This document shows, piece by piece, positions 42,054 through 50,506 of a DNA stretch of 64,000 nt. The translations under genes were made by a program, and so were the position numbers. Each line of letters begins with the position of its first letter. The stretch's first letter is position 1. This DNA comes from SZUA-442 sp051011415 (GTDB lineage Bacteria; Actinomycetota; Acidimicrobiia; Spongiisociales; UBA5794). The notes beneath the pieces are model-generated. The model saw only the letters and a list, made by a program, of their open reading frames with translations. It made no database searches and had not been told where the DNA came from. The stretch lies in the NCBI GenBank assembly GCA_051011415.1, contig JBPCTY010000147.1, positions 1 to 64,000 of the forward strand, in the 5' to 3' direction.

Positions 42054-43161
42054 ACCGCTCACCTTCTTGCGCTCGGATGAGCAACAAATGCTCGGCACGG
42101 CATTGCGTGACATGCTCGAGGCGACTGTCGACATGGACCGCACAAGAGAACTGTCGCTCACTGGCGATGCGTTCGACAGGCCCGTGTGGGCAGGTCTGAG
42201 GGACATGGGTCTCGTAGGTCTGACGGTCGACGATTCGTTCGGTGGAGCGGGATCGTCAATCTCCGATCTTGCCGTCGCTTTTGAGGAGCTCGGCAGAGTT
42301 GTCGCTGCAGTGCCGTTGCTATCGACCGTGATGGCCATGACCCTCATTGAGCAGCTCGGTTCGGAAGCGCAGAAGTCTGCGTTGCTTCCCGCGCTTGTGA
42401 GTGGCGAACGCATCGGCACCGTAGGGATCTACGAGGCTGCCCACGGCTCTTCCGGGGCCGGGATGCAGACCGTTGCCGAGCAGACTCCGACGGGATGGCG
42501 CCTCGTCGGACAGAAGCGGTGGGTGACCGATCTTCCCAATGCCGATGTCGTGCTTGTTGTCGCATCGGTCGACGATGGGTTGGGTGTGTTCGTCGTCGAC
42601 ACCGATGATGATGGATGCGATCGCACCCTGCTGTCGGCACTCGACCCAACTCGACCGCTGGGCGTGTGCACGCTCGCAGTCGATCTTGAAGAGGATGCGC
42701 GGCTCGGTGACGAGGCGGACGAGGCGGTGGCATCGGTCGTCGATCTTGCGGTGACTCTGATGGCTGCCGAGCAGGTGGGTGGTGCGCAACGGTGTCTCGA
42801 GTCAGCTGTCGATTACGCATCTACCCGATTCCAGTTCGGTCGAGCGATTGGATCGTTTCAAGCGGTCAAGCACAAGTGTGCAGACATGCTGGTTGCGGTC
42901 GAACATGCTCGGTCGGTGGCATCGCACGCATCGGCGACCTTTGCGACAGATGAGTCCAACGTGGCGGTCCCGCTCGCAAAGAGTGTGTGCACGGACGCCT
43001 ATCTCCTCGCAGCGTCGGAGAACATTCAGATTCATGGTGGTATCGGATTCACCTGGGAACACGACGCTCACCTGTACTTCAAGAGGGCGAAGGCCGATGC
43101 GTTGCTGTTTGGCGGTGTCGATCACTACAGAGATCGCCTTGGAGCTGCGATCGGTGTCTGA
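42046..43161 (+). CDS. Acyl-CoA dehydrogenase, second of a pair
   Basis: This 371-residue protein has the acyl-CoA dehydrogenase fold: LRSDEQQMLGTALRDM at the start, a middle beta domain without the clear G-A-G-S-D motif of its partner, and a C-terminal helical part with ENIQIHGGIGFTWEHDAHLYF. It is shorter and more divergent than the upstream protein, as expected of the partner subunit in a heteromeric dehydrogenase. GTG 42046 overlaps the upstream stop by eight bases. Its own stop overlaps the TetR start in the same way (GTGTCTGA). Confidence 0.9.
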   Translation: MAEPLTFLRSDEQQMLGTALRDMLEATVDMDRTRELSLTGDAFDRPVWAGLRDMGLVGLTVDDSFGGAGSSISDLAVAFEELGRVVAAVPLLSTVMAMTLIEQLGSEAQKSALLPALVSGERIGTVGIYEAAHGSSGAGMQTVAEQTPTGWRLVGQKRWVTDLPNADVVLVVASVDDGLGVFVVDTDDDGCDRTLLSALDPTRPLGVCTLAVDLEEDARLGDEADEAVASVVDLAVTLMAAEQVGGAQRCLESAVDYASTRFQFGRAIGSFQAVKHKCADMLVAVEHARSVASHASATFATDESNVAVPLAKSVCTDAYLLAASENIQIHGGIGFTWEHDAHLYFKRAKADALLFGGVDHYRDRLGAAIGV

Positions 43162-43756
43162 CCAAGCGCTCTCTGAACAACGATCGACCACAGAAAAGGG
43201 CTTGGCCCGCCGCGAGGCAATACTCGAGGCAGCGACAACCTTGTTCTATCAGCACGGATATCACGCCACCGGGATCGATGACATCGGTAGGCGGGCCGGA
43301 ATCACGGGACCCGGCATCTATCGTCACTTTGACGGCAAGGATGCGATTTTGGTCACGATCTTCGACCGTTTGTGGCGTCGCCTGGAATCAACGATCGCCG
43401 AATCCCAAGCGCTGGAACCGCGGGCGGGGCTCGATCTCCTCATCTCGAACCACGTCAACCTGGTTGTTGATCGTCGTGCCGAGGTGGTTCTGCTTCTGAA
43501 TGACCTGCGGAGTCTTCCAGCTGACTATCTGGCCCTCGCTCAAGAAAACGACGCTGTTTACCAACGCGCATGGGCAGGTCACATCGGAGCGATCCATACC
43601 GCTTTGACATCGGATGAAGCATCCGTCGGGGCCCGCTCCGCCATCTGGCTCATCACCGCATATGACCAGGGGGCTGGACCGCAGGATCTTGACCCGGTTC
43701 GTGCAAAGGGCCTGCTCACCACGATGGCGAACGCTGCGGTTGACAGTCTGGCGTGA
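43154..43756 (+). CDS. TetR-family transcriptional regulator
   Basis: This 200-residue repressor has an N-terminal helix-turn-helix domain (REAILEAATTLFYQHGYHAT, then IDDIGRRAGITGPGIYRHF). The C-terminal ligand domain is variable. It is translated from GTG 43154, inside the end of the acyl-CoA dehydrogenase gene, so it is the last gene of that transcript and probably feeds back on it. Acyl-CoA or CoA-thioester ligands are typical for TetR repressors placed like this. The 16-base palindrome at 40308 is a candidate target. Confidence 0.9.
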   Translation: MSDQALSEQRSTTEKGLARREAILEAATTLFYQHGYHATGIDDIGRRAGITGPGIYRHFDGKDAILVTIFDRLWRRLESTIAESQALEPRAGLDLLISNHVNLVVDRRAEVVLLLNDLRSLPADYLALAQENDAVYQRAWAGHIGAIHTALTSDEASVGARSAIWLITAYDQGAGPQDLDPVRAKGLLTTMANAAVDSLA

Positions 43757-43787
43757 CTGGGTGAAACAAGACCCCTAGGGTCGAATC

Positions 43788-44777
43788 ATGCAGTTTGGAA
43801 CATTTATCCCGCAGGGCTGGCGCATTGACCTCGCCGGCATACCCGTTTCTTCCCAGTGGCAGACCATGGTCGATGCCGCGCAGCGAGCAGAGAGCGCTGG
43901 CTACGACTCCATCTGGGTGTACGACCACTTCCATACGGTCCCAGAGCCCACCCAGGAGCCGACCTTTGAGGCCTGGACGCTCATGGCGTCGCTCGCCACG
44001 GTGACCAATAGGGTGCGACTCGGCCAGATGTGCACATGCAATGGCTATCGACCCCCTTCGTATCTCGCAAAGGTGGCAGCGTCCATCGATGTGATCTCAG
44101 GCGGAAGAGTCGAAATGGGCATTGGGGGAGGCTGGTACGAGCACGAGTACAACGCATACGGCTATCCGTTTCCCAAGCCGTCGGTGCGTCTCGGTGAGCT
44201 CGATGAGGCCGTGCAGATCATGAAACTGATGTGGGAAGAGGACGAGGCGTCGTTCGAGGGGAAGCACTACAGCCTCGATGGAGCAATCTGCCAGCCAAAG
44301 CCACCACAGGGATCGATTCCGATGTGGATTGCTGGTGGGGGAGAGCAGCTGACGCTCAGAACCGCAGCCAAGTACGCCGACTACACGAATTTCGGTGGAA
44401 CACTCGATTCGTTCATCCACAAGTCGGAAGTGCTTGCGCAGCACTGTGAGACGGTTGGAACTGATTTCTCAGGTATCACCAGATCCGTGAACTTCAACAT
44501 GATCCTTGGATCATCTCAAGCCGACATTGATGCGCAGAAGGCGGTCCTCCTCGACCGATTCGCATCGGTCCCAGGCATCGACCCGCAGGACACCCTCAAC
44601 CGTTGGTACGGGGGATCTGAGGCCGCTGTTGGCACACCCGACAAGATCGTCGAGCAGCTCGCGGCGTACCAATCCGCAGGAATGGGCTATGCGATCATCT
44701 ACTTCCCAGACGCTGCCTACACAGGTGATTCCGTCGAACGGTTTGCCGCAGAGGTCATGCCTGCGCTGGCTGGCTGA
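43788..44777 (+). CDS. LLM-class flavin oxidoreductase, probably F420-dependent
   Basis: This luciferase-like monooxygenase-family protein has 329 residues in a TIM-barrel fold. Signature segments: AESAGYDSIWVYDHFH, LGQMCTCNGYRPP, ASIDVISGGRVEMGIGGGWYEHEY and PMWIAGGG. The subgroup with this N-terminus usually uses reduced F420 rather than FMN; cofactor use is inferred. It lies 31 bases after TetR and its stop is directly abutted by the aceA stop within the palindrome GGCTGATCAGCC. Confidence 0.88.
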   Translation: MQFGTFIPQGWRIDLAGIPVSSQWQTMVDAAQRAESAGYDSIWVYDHFHTVPEPTQEPTFEAWTLMASLATVTNRVRLGQMCTCNGYRPPSYLAKVAASIDVISGGRVEMGIGGGWYEHEYNAYGYPFPKPSVRLGELDEAVQIMKLMWEEDEASFEGKHYSLDGAICQPKPPQGSIPMWIAGGGEQLTLRTAAKYADYTNFGGTLDSFIHKSEVLAQHCETVGTDFSGITRSVNFNMILGSSQADIDAQKAVLLDRFASVPGIDPQDTLNRWYGGSEAAVGTPDKIVEQLAAYQSAGMGYAIIYFPDAAYTGDSVERFAAEVMPALAG

Positions 44778-46079
44778 TCAGCCCTGCCCGTCGTAGAACT
44801 GCTCCTCTTCGGTCGAGCCCTCCAAGGCGAGGGTTGATGATGCTCCGGCGGACACCGCTTGGCTCACGAGATCGAAGTAGCCGGCTCCCACCTCTCGCTG
44901 GTGGCGGGTCGCGGTGTAGCCTTCAGACTCCATCGCGAACTCGTGCTCCTGGAGCTCGACATATGCCTCCATGCCTCGTTCGGAGTAGCCCTTCGAGAGG
45001 TCGAACATCGTGGCATTGAGTGCGTGGAACCCAGCGAGCGTGATGAACTGGAACCGGTACCCCATTGCACCGAGTTCCTTCTGGAACGTAGCGATCGTCG
45101 CATCGTCGAGATGGCGCTTCCAATTGAACGACGGCGAGCAGTTGTACGCAAGCATCTTGTCCGGAAATTCGGTATGGATCGCCTCTGCGAACTGCGCTGC
45201 TTCGGCGAGGTCCGGGGTGGACGTTTCGCACCAAATCAGATCCGCATACGGTGCGTACGCAAGGCCGCGAGCTATCGCCGCTTCCATCGAGTTGTCGACG
45301 ACGTAGAACCCTTCTGCAGTTCGTTCTCCGGTGGTGAATGCGCGGTCGCGTTCATCCACATCCGTGGTCAACAAGGATGCGCCGAGGGAGTCCGTGCGGG
45401 CGACAATCAGTGTCGGCACGCCCATCACATCGGCTGCGAGTCGTGCGGATCGGAGTGTGCGCACATGCTGGCTTGTCGGCACCAGCACCTTGCCTCCCAT
45501 GTGGCCACACTTCTTCTCGGATGACAGTTGATCCTCGAGGTGGACTGCAGCTGCGCCCGCAGAGATGAACGACTTTGTGAGTTCGAAGACATTGAGCGGC
45601 CCGCCAAAGCCAGACTCCGCATCAGCCACGATCGGAACAAACCAGTCGGGACCGTCGGTGCCTTCAGACCACTCGATCTCATCGGCGCGCCGTAGTGCGT
45701 TATTGATGCGTCTCACGAGGGATGGAGCAGAGTTGGCCGGATACAGTGACTGATCCGGATAGACGGATTCGGCATGATTGCCGTCTGCGGCAACCTGCCA
45801 CCCTGACAGGTAGATCGCCTGCAGACCAGCCTTGACCATCTGGACGGCCTGACCACCCGAAAGCGCACCGAGAGCGTTGACGTAGTCCTCCCTTGCCAGG
45901 AGCGACCACAGCTTGTCGGCCATTGCTGAGGCAAGCGTGTGTTGCTCGACGAGGGAGCCCTGGAGCTTGACAACCTCCTCGGCCGTGTGGTCCCGCACAA
46001 CGCCCTTCCACCGAGGGTTGGTATCCCAGTCGTTCTGCAACGCTTGAACTCTGCTGTCGAGGTTGGTGTGCGTCGTCAT
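44778..46079 (-). CDS. aceA: Isocitrate lyase
   Basis: AceA splits isocitrate into glyoxylate and succinate, the first step of the glyoxylate shunt. The 433-residue short form has the active-site motif KKCGHMGGKVLVP, VADAESGFGGPLNVFEL (Mg2+ region), IVARTDSLGA and YNCSPSFNW. It overlaps malate synthase by ATGA (46076-46079) and is the second gene of the operon. It allows growth on acetate or on acetyl-CoA from the neighbouring lipid-degradation genes. Confidence 0.97.
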   Translation of the reverse strand: MTTHTNLDSRVQALQNDWDTNPRWKGVVRDHTAEEVVKLQGSLVEQHTLASAMADKLWSLLAREDYVNALGALSGGQAVQMVKAGLQAIYLSGWQVAADGNHAESVYPDQSLYPANSAPSLVRRINNALRRADEIEWSEGTDGPDWFVPIVADAESGFGGPLNVFELTKSFISAGAAAVHLEDQLSSEKKCGHMGGKVLVPTSQHVRTLRSARLAADVMGVPTLIVARTDSLGASLLTTDVDERDRAFTTGERTAEGFYVVDNSMEAAIARGLAYAPYADLIWCETSTPDLAEAAQFAEAIHTEFPDKMLAYNCSPSFNWKRHLDDATIATFQKELGAMGYRFQFITLAGFHALNATMFDLSKGYSERGMEAYVELQEHEFAMESEGYTATRHQREVGAGYFDLVSQAVSAGASSTLALEGSTEEEQFYDGQG

Positions 46080-47686
46080 TCGTTTGTCTCCGATCGGTAA
46101 CTGTGTTCGAGTACTGCGTACGCCGGGAGCGTGAGGAACTCTGGAAAGTCGTTGGCGAGAGCAACTTGTTCGAAGATGTCTCGCGCTTCATCGAACCTGC
46201 CTATCTCGTAGGCCTCGTGGCCGACGGACGTCCGTAGGTGATCTGTCTCCTCGTCAGCGATTTTCCGGACAAGGGCGGGAGTGACCTGCAATCCCTCGAC
46301 AGTCGACGATCCGGAGCGGACCCATTGCCAGATCTGGGACCGTGATATCTCGGCGGTGGCCGCGTCCTCCATGAGGTTGTACAGCGCGGCAGCTCCTCTG
46401 CCGCTGAGCCATGATGCGATGTACTGGATGGCGACGTCGATGTTCTGCCTGAGGCCCTCTTCAGTGATCGTCCCTTCTGCAATGCTGAATCGAGTGAGAT
46501 CGGCTGCGGTAACCGAGACATCGTCCCTTTGTCGCTCGATCTGGTTCGGTGCGGACCCGAGCACATCGTCGAAGATCTCCGTTGCGAGAGGGACAAGATC
46601 TGGATGTGCGACCCATGTGCCATCGCAGCCGTCCGCCGCTTCGCGAGATTTGTCCTGACGAACCCTTTCGAAGGCGACTGCGTTGATGGACTCGTCGGTT
46701 CGTGAAGGAATAAAGGCAGCCATTCCTCCCATGGCGTGTGCGCCTCGCCGATGGCAGGTCTTGACGAGCAGTTCGGTGTACGCCCGCATGAACGGCACCG
46801 TCATTCCAATCTGACTTCGGTCAGGGAGCACAAATCCATCTCGATTCCTGTACTTCTTGATCACCGAGAAGATGTAGTCCCATCGACCCGCATTCAGACC
46901 GGCCGAATGGTCCCGCAACTCGTACAAGATCTCGTCCATTTCGAATGCTGCTGGGATGGTTTCGATGAGGACGGTGGCCTTGATCGACCCGGTGGGAAGC
47001 CCAAGATGATCCTGCGACACGATGAAGACATCGTTCCAAAGCCTTGCTTCCAGATGGCTCTCCAGCTTGGGCAGGTAGAAGTACGGGCCCGAGCCACGTT
47101 CGAGCAGTTCTGTCGCGTTCGTGTAGAAGTACACGCCGAAATCGAAGAGGGATGCAGACACCGGCTCACCATCGACAAGCATGTGTGCCTCATCCAGATG
47201 CCAACCACGCGGACGAACCATGAGAGTCGCAGGTACTTCATCGAGCTCGTAGCGCTTGCCGGTATCGGCCGTGAAGTCGATCGAACGTCTGACTGCGTCA
47301 GAGAGGTTCTGCTGCCCGTTGGTCATGTTGTTCCACGTCGGTGAGTTCGAATCCTCGAAGTCCGCCATGAAGACTCGAGCTCCCGAGTTCAGGGCGTTGA
47401 TGACCATCTTCCGGTCGGTCGGTCCCGTGATTTCACATCGACGGTCCGAGAGATCAGCGGGAGCCGGCTTCACGGTCCAGTGCCCATACCGCACTTCAGC
47501 AGTTGCGCTGAGGAATCGGTATTCGTTGCCATCATCGATCGTTCTTTGGCGGTCGAGCCGTTGCCCCAACAATCCGCGGCGACGCCCATCGAACCGTCGG
47601 TGGAGCATTGCAACGAACGCAAGCGCATCCGGACTCACCGCGGTCCCCGCGGAAGATGGAACCGGTTCCGTGAGTACGTAGTCCAT
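46076..47686 (-). CDS. aceB: Malate synthase A
   Basis: AceB condenses glyoxylate and acetyl-CoA into malate. The 536 residues match the A-type isoform: VMINALNSGARVFMADFEDS-like core, LNAGRWDYIFS, MGGMAAFIPSR and DGTWVAHPDLVP. AGGAGG lies five bases before ATG 47686. In the actinobacteria known best the single enzyme is G-type (about 720 residues); here the A-type is used. It is first in the aceB-aceA operon and is divergent from ramB across 138 bases. Confidence 0.96.
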   Translation of the reverse strand: MDYVLTEPVPSSAGTAVSPDALAFVAMLHRRFDGRRRGLLGQRLDRQRTIDDGNEYRFLSATAEVRYGHWTVKPAPADLSDRRCEITGPTDRKMVINALNSGARVFMADFEDSNSPTWNNMTNGQQNLSDAVRRSIDFTADTGKRYELDEVPATLMVRPRGWHLDEAHMLVDGEPVSASLFDFGVYFYTNATELLERGSGPYFYLPKLESHLEARLWNDVFIVSQDHLGLPTGSIKATVLIETIPAAFEMDEILYELRDHSAGLNAGRWDYIFSVIKKYRNRDGFVLPDRSQIGMTVPFMRAYTELLVKTCHRRGAHAMGGMAAFIPSRTDESINAVAFERVRQDKSREAADGCDGTWVAHPDLVPLATEIFDDVLGSAPNQIERQRDDVSVTAADLTRFSIAEGTITEEGLRQNIDVAIQYIASWLSGRGAAALYNLMEDAATAEISRSQIWQWVRSGSSTVEGLQVTPALVRKIADEETDHLRTSVGHEAYEIGRFDEARDIFEQVALANDFPEFLTLPAYAVLEHSYRSETNE

Positions 47687-47740
47687 CTGAGCCTCCTGGC
47701 GGCGTGGTTGGGGTGCGAGTGCCTGTGTGATGACACAAAA

Positions 47741-47773
47741 GAAGAAACTTCTCCAAAATGCAACTTCGAGAAG
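47741..47773. promoter_or_regulatory. Candidate RamB operator between aceB and ramB
   Basis: Two copies of AACTTC (47746-47751 and 47762-47767) are spaced by 16 bases. Each is part of a short inverted repeat: GAAG-AAA-CTTC at 47741-47751 and CTTC-GA-GAAG at 47764-47773. Between them is an A-rich AAAATGCAA. The block lies between the divergent genes, 55 bases from the aceB start and 52 from ramB, a good position for autoregulation and aceBA control. Confidence 0.45.
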
Positions 47774-47824
47774 AGATAAGAAGTGCTACTCTTTCCAATT
47801 CTGGTTGAGAAGGACGGTATTTCG

Positions 47825-49270
47825 ATGATCGATCCACTGATGTTCGGACACCGAGTTCGCCATTACCGCAAAAGAGCGGGGATGACGCTCGATGATCTCG
47901 GCAGCCGTGTCGGCAAGCCTGCGCCCTACCTGTCGCTGCTCGAGAATGGCAAAAAGGAGCCGAAACTGGGGCTGATGAATGATCTGGCCGTGGCCCTCGG
48001 CATCGACCTCACGGACCTTGTTGACCCGGAGCCTCCATCGCACCGAGCGGAGCTTGAGGTTGCGATTGAGAGATCCCAAAGGGATCAGGCGTATCGGGAT
48101 CTGTCCCTGCCGTATCTCAAACCGTCGGCCAAGGTGCCTGATGTGGCGCTCGAGCACATCGTTGCGCTGTATGAAGAGCTGCGGGGCCGAGATGCCGCAG
48201 CCGCATTCACCCGAGACGAGGCTCGAGCCGCAAACGCCCAGCTGCGTGCGGAGATGACGGACCGCGGGAACTACTTCGAATCGATCGAACGCATCGCCGG
48301 CGACGCTGTTGCGTCGGTCGGCTTCTCTGGCCAAGGTGCCATGTCAAAGGGCGACTTGAACGCATTGGCCGAGCATTTCGGGTTCACCGTGATTCGGACG
48401 CCGGACGTTCCGGCCTCAGTCAGGTCCGTTACCGACACCAGAAACGGTCGTATCTATGTGCATGGACGGGACAGTTTCGACTCAAAGCAGTCGAGGTCGG
48501 TGATACTCCAGACCCTCGGCCACTTTGCCCTCGAGCACCCCGAACCCAGGGACTTCGCAGAATTTCTGAGGCAGCGGGTTGAAGCAAACTATTTCGCAGG
48601 TGCGATTTTGGTCCCGGAGACAGTGGCGGTGCCGTTTCTCCGGGAGGCGAAGACGGCGCGCAACCTCTCTGTTGAAGACCTGAAGGACCGGTTCTTCGTT
48701 TCCTACGAGATGGCAGGTCATCGCTTCACGAACCTTGCCACTGAGCACTTGGATCTGGAAACGCACTTCGTCCGATCCGACGATCAGGGAATCATCTGGA
48801 AGGCCTACGAGAACAACGGTGTGCCCTTTCCGAGGAACTCAGCTGGCGCCATCGAAGGACAACGGCTGTGTCGTGAGTGGGGGACCCGGCAGGCATTCTC
48901 ATCTGAAGCCAGGTACACAATCCACTACCAATACACCGACACTTCGGCCGGCACCTTCTGGTGCGCCACGTTTGTCGAGACTGCGAACGAAACAGCATCG
49001 GCAATAACCGTCGGAGCCCGGTTCGAAGATGCACGGTGGTTCCGAGGCTGGAACACGGAGCGACGGTCGGTGTCTGGATGCCCAGATGGAGATTGCTGCC
49101 GGTGGGTGACAGACGAAATGGCCGAACACTGGAACGGATTTGCTCGGCCGTCGGTACGACCGAACTCGCATGTCCTTGCGGCGATGCCGGTGGAGACGAT
49201 TCCCGGGGTTGACATGGTCGAGATCTACGAGTTCCTCACCAGGCAGGAGAGCGACGCCTACGACGGCTAA
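47825..49270 (+). CDS. ramB: XRE-family regulator with IrrE-like and ScfRs domains (RamB-like)
   Basis: RamB-type proteins control acetate genes including aceA and aceB. The 481 residues have an N-terminal XRE helix-turn-helix (~8-65, RVRHYRKRAGMTLDDLGSRV), a middle IrrE/ImmA-like domain (~200-300) and a C-terminal DUF2083-type domain with Cys-rich GCPDGDCCRW. The metalloprotease motif HExxH is degenerate (LGHFALEH), so peptidase activity is unlikely. ATG 47825 starts immediately before the HTH. It is divergent from aceB and overlaps the convergent sugar dehydrogenase by four bases. Confidence 0.9.
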   Translation: MIDPLMFGHRVRHYRKRAGMTLDDLGSRVGKPAPYLSLLENGKKEPKLGLMNDLAVALGIDLTDLVDPEPPSHRAELEVAIERSQRDQAYRDLSLPYLKPSAKVPDVALEHIVALYEELRGRDAAAAFTRDEARAANAQLRAEMTDRGNYFESIERIAGDAVASVGFSGQGAMSKGDLNALAEHFGFTVIRTPDVPASVRSVTDTRNGRIYVHGRDSFDSKQSRSVILQTLGHFALEHPEPRDFAEFLRQRVEANYFAGAILVPETVAVPFLREAKTARNLSVEDLKDRFFVSYEMAGHRFTNLATEHLDLETHFVRSDDQGIIWKAYENNGVPFPRNSAGAIEGQRLCREWGTRQAFSSEARYTIHYQYTDTSAGTFWCATFVETANETASAITVGARFEDARWFRGWNTERRSVSGCPDGDCCRWVTDEMAEHWNGFARPSVRPNSHVLAAMPVETIPGVDMVEIYEFLTRQESDAYDG

Positions 49271-50454
49271 CCGTCTCTGGTTGGTTCGAGCGCAAGCACT
49301 CTTCCCTCGATCGTGGTGATGAGCAGCTCGCCCTTGTGGTCAGCCGCGATTGACGTAATCATCCCAACCTGTCCGATGAACGGCTCCCAGTTGACCTCGG
49401 GACCGAGGGTCCCGTTGAGAAGCGGTGCGGATCGAATCCAGCCGATGCAAAAGTCCCCATAGAGGTAGTGCCCGAAGAGCTCCGGAATCTGCGAGCCTCG
49501 GTAGACAGGTCCGCCGATCAGCGCACACGAACGTGTGCGGGGTATCACGAATTCGGGAGTGGTGAGTCCTTCGGTGTCACAGGGATCGGTCTGGAAGCAA
49601 TCAAAGCCTTCCATAATCGGCCAGCCATAGTTGAGGCCCGGGGCATCGACGTCCGTCACGTTGATCTCGTCAGCAGTGTGCTCGCCGACATCGGCAACCA
49701 CGAGCTGGACGCCATCGATTGTGAAGCGCCAGGGGTTGCGAAGACCGATTGCCCATATCTCGGGCCGGTTCTCGTCGCTGGTTGCGTAGGGGTTTGTCGA
49801 TGGGATCGCATAGGGAGAGCCTCTGTCGACATCGATACGCACCAGGGTGCCGCGGAGGGTGGTTGGGTCCTGGCCGTTCTTCCGTTTGTCTCCACCTCCG
49901 CCACCATCGCCTAGGGAGAGCCAAAGCATGCCCCTCGGTCCGAACAAGATGCCGCCGCCCTGGTGGTACTTGTGTGGTTGCGTGACCAACAACACCGTCT
50001 GCTCGGACGACGCATCAAACACGTCCCCGGTCCAATCGAAGGACGAGACAACCACATCGCGGTCCTTGTTGGTGTAGACGGCGAATCCCCGAGAGTCCTC
50101 TGGAAACCGTGGATGCACAGCGAAGCCAAGGAAGCCCTGCTCATTGACGTCCCAGCCGACGGAACCTGTGATGTCAAGAACGGCTGTCGGGGGTTGGTCG
50201 GCCGCGATGAGCCTCCCCGTGCGTTCGACGACGAAGGTACGGCCGATGCCAACAGCCGGAGCGACAGCGACGGGTTCGCTCAATCCGGTCACTACCTCGA
50301 CGATCTCGAGACCGATCAATCGACGTGCTGGCTGATCCGGCACGGACGTGGATGTCGTCGATGCTGGAGGGGGCTCGACCACTGGAATCGATTCGTCGGC
50401 GCTACACGCCGCGCATGCGAGAGCCGCCATGAGAATGAAAAGGAGGAGCCGCAT
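49267..50454 (-). CDS. PQQ-dependent sugar-dehydrogenase-like lipoprotein (copy 1)
   Basis: This 395-residue protein is a six-bladed propeller of the soluble aldose dehydrogenase (YliI/Asd) type. The lipobox is in LACAACSADES, so it is attached outside the membrane. Conserved segments: RTFVVERTGRLIA, QGFLGFAVHPRFPED, YHQGGGILFGPRG, LWLSLGDGGGGGD and NYGWPIMEG. These form the PQQ and Ca2+ site in relatives. ATG 50454 was chosen because it begins the signal peptide. No PQQ biosynthesis genes are in the window, so the cofactor may be imported or lost. Confidence 0.85.
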   Translation of the reverse strand: MRLLLFILMAALACAACSADESIPVVEPPPASTTSTSVPDQPARRLIGLEIVEVVTGLSEPVAVAPAVGIGRTFVVERTGRLIAADQPPTAVLDITGSVGWDVNEQGFLGFAVHPRFPEDSRGFAVYTNKDRDVVVSSFDWTGDVFDASSEQTVLLVTQPHKYHQGGGILFGPRGMLWLSLGDGGGGGDKRKNGQDPTTLRGTLVRIDVDRGSPYAIPSTNPYATSDENRPEIWAIGLRNPWRFTIDGVQLVVADVGEHTADEINVTDVDAPGLNYGWPIMEGFDCFQTDPCDTEGLTTPEFVIPRTRSCALIGGPVYRGSQIPELFGHYLYGDFCIGWIRSAPLLNGTLGPEVNWEPFIGQVGMITSIAADHKGELLITTIEGRVLALEPTRDG

Positions 50455-50506
50455 CGACGGAGGGTATAGCGCAAGGCTTGTTGAGAGGCATCGGTACGCT
50501 GCCGCC

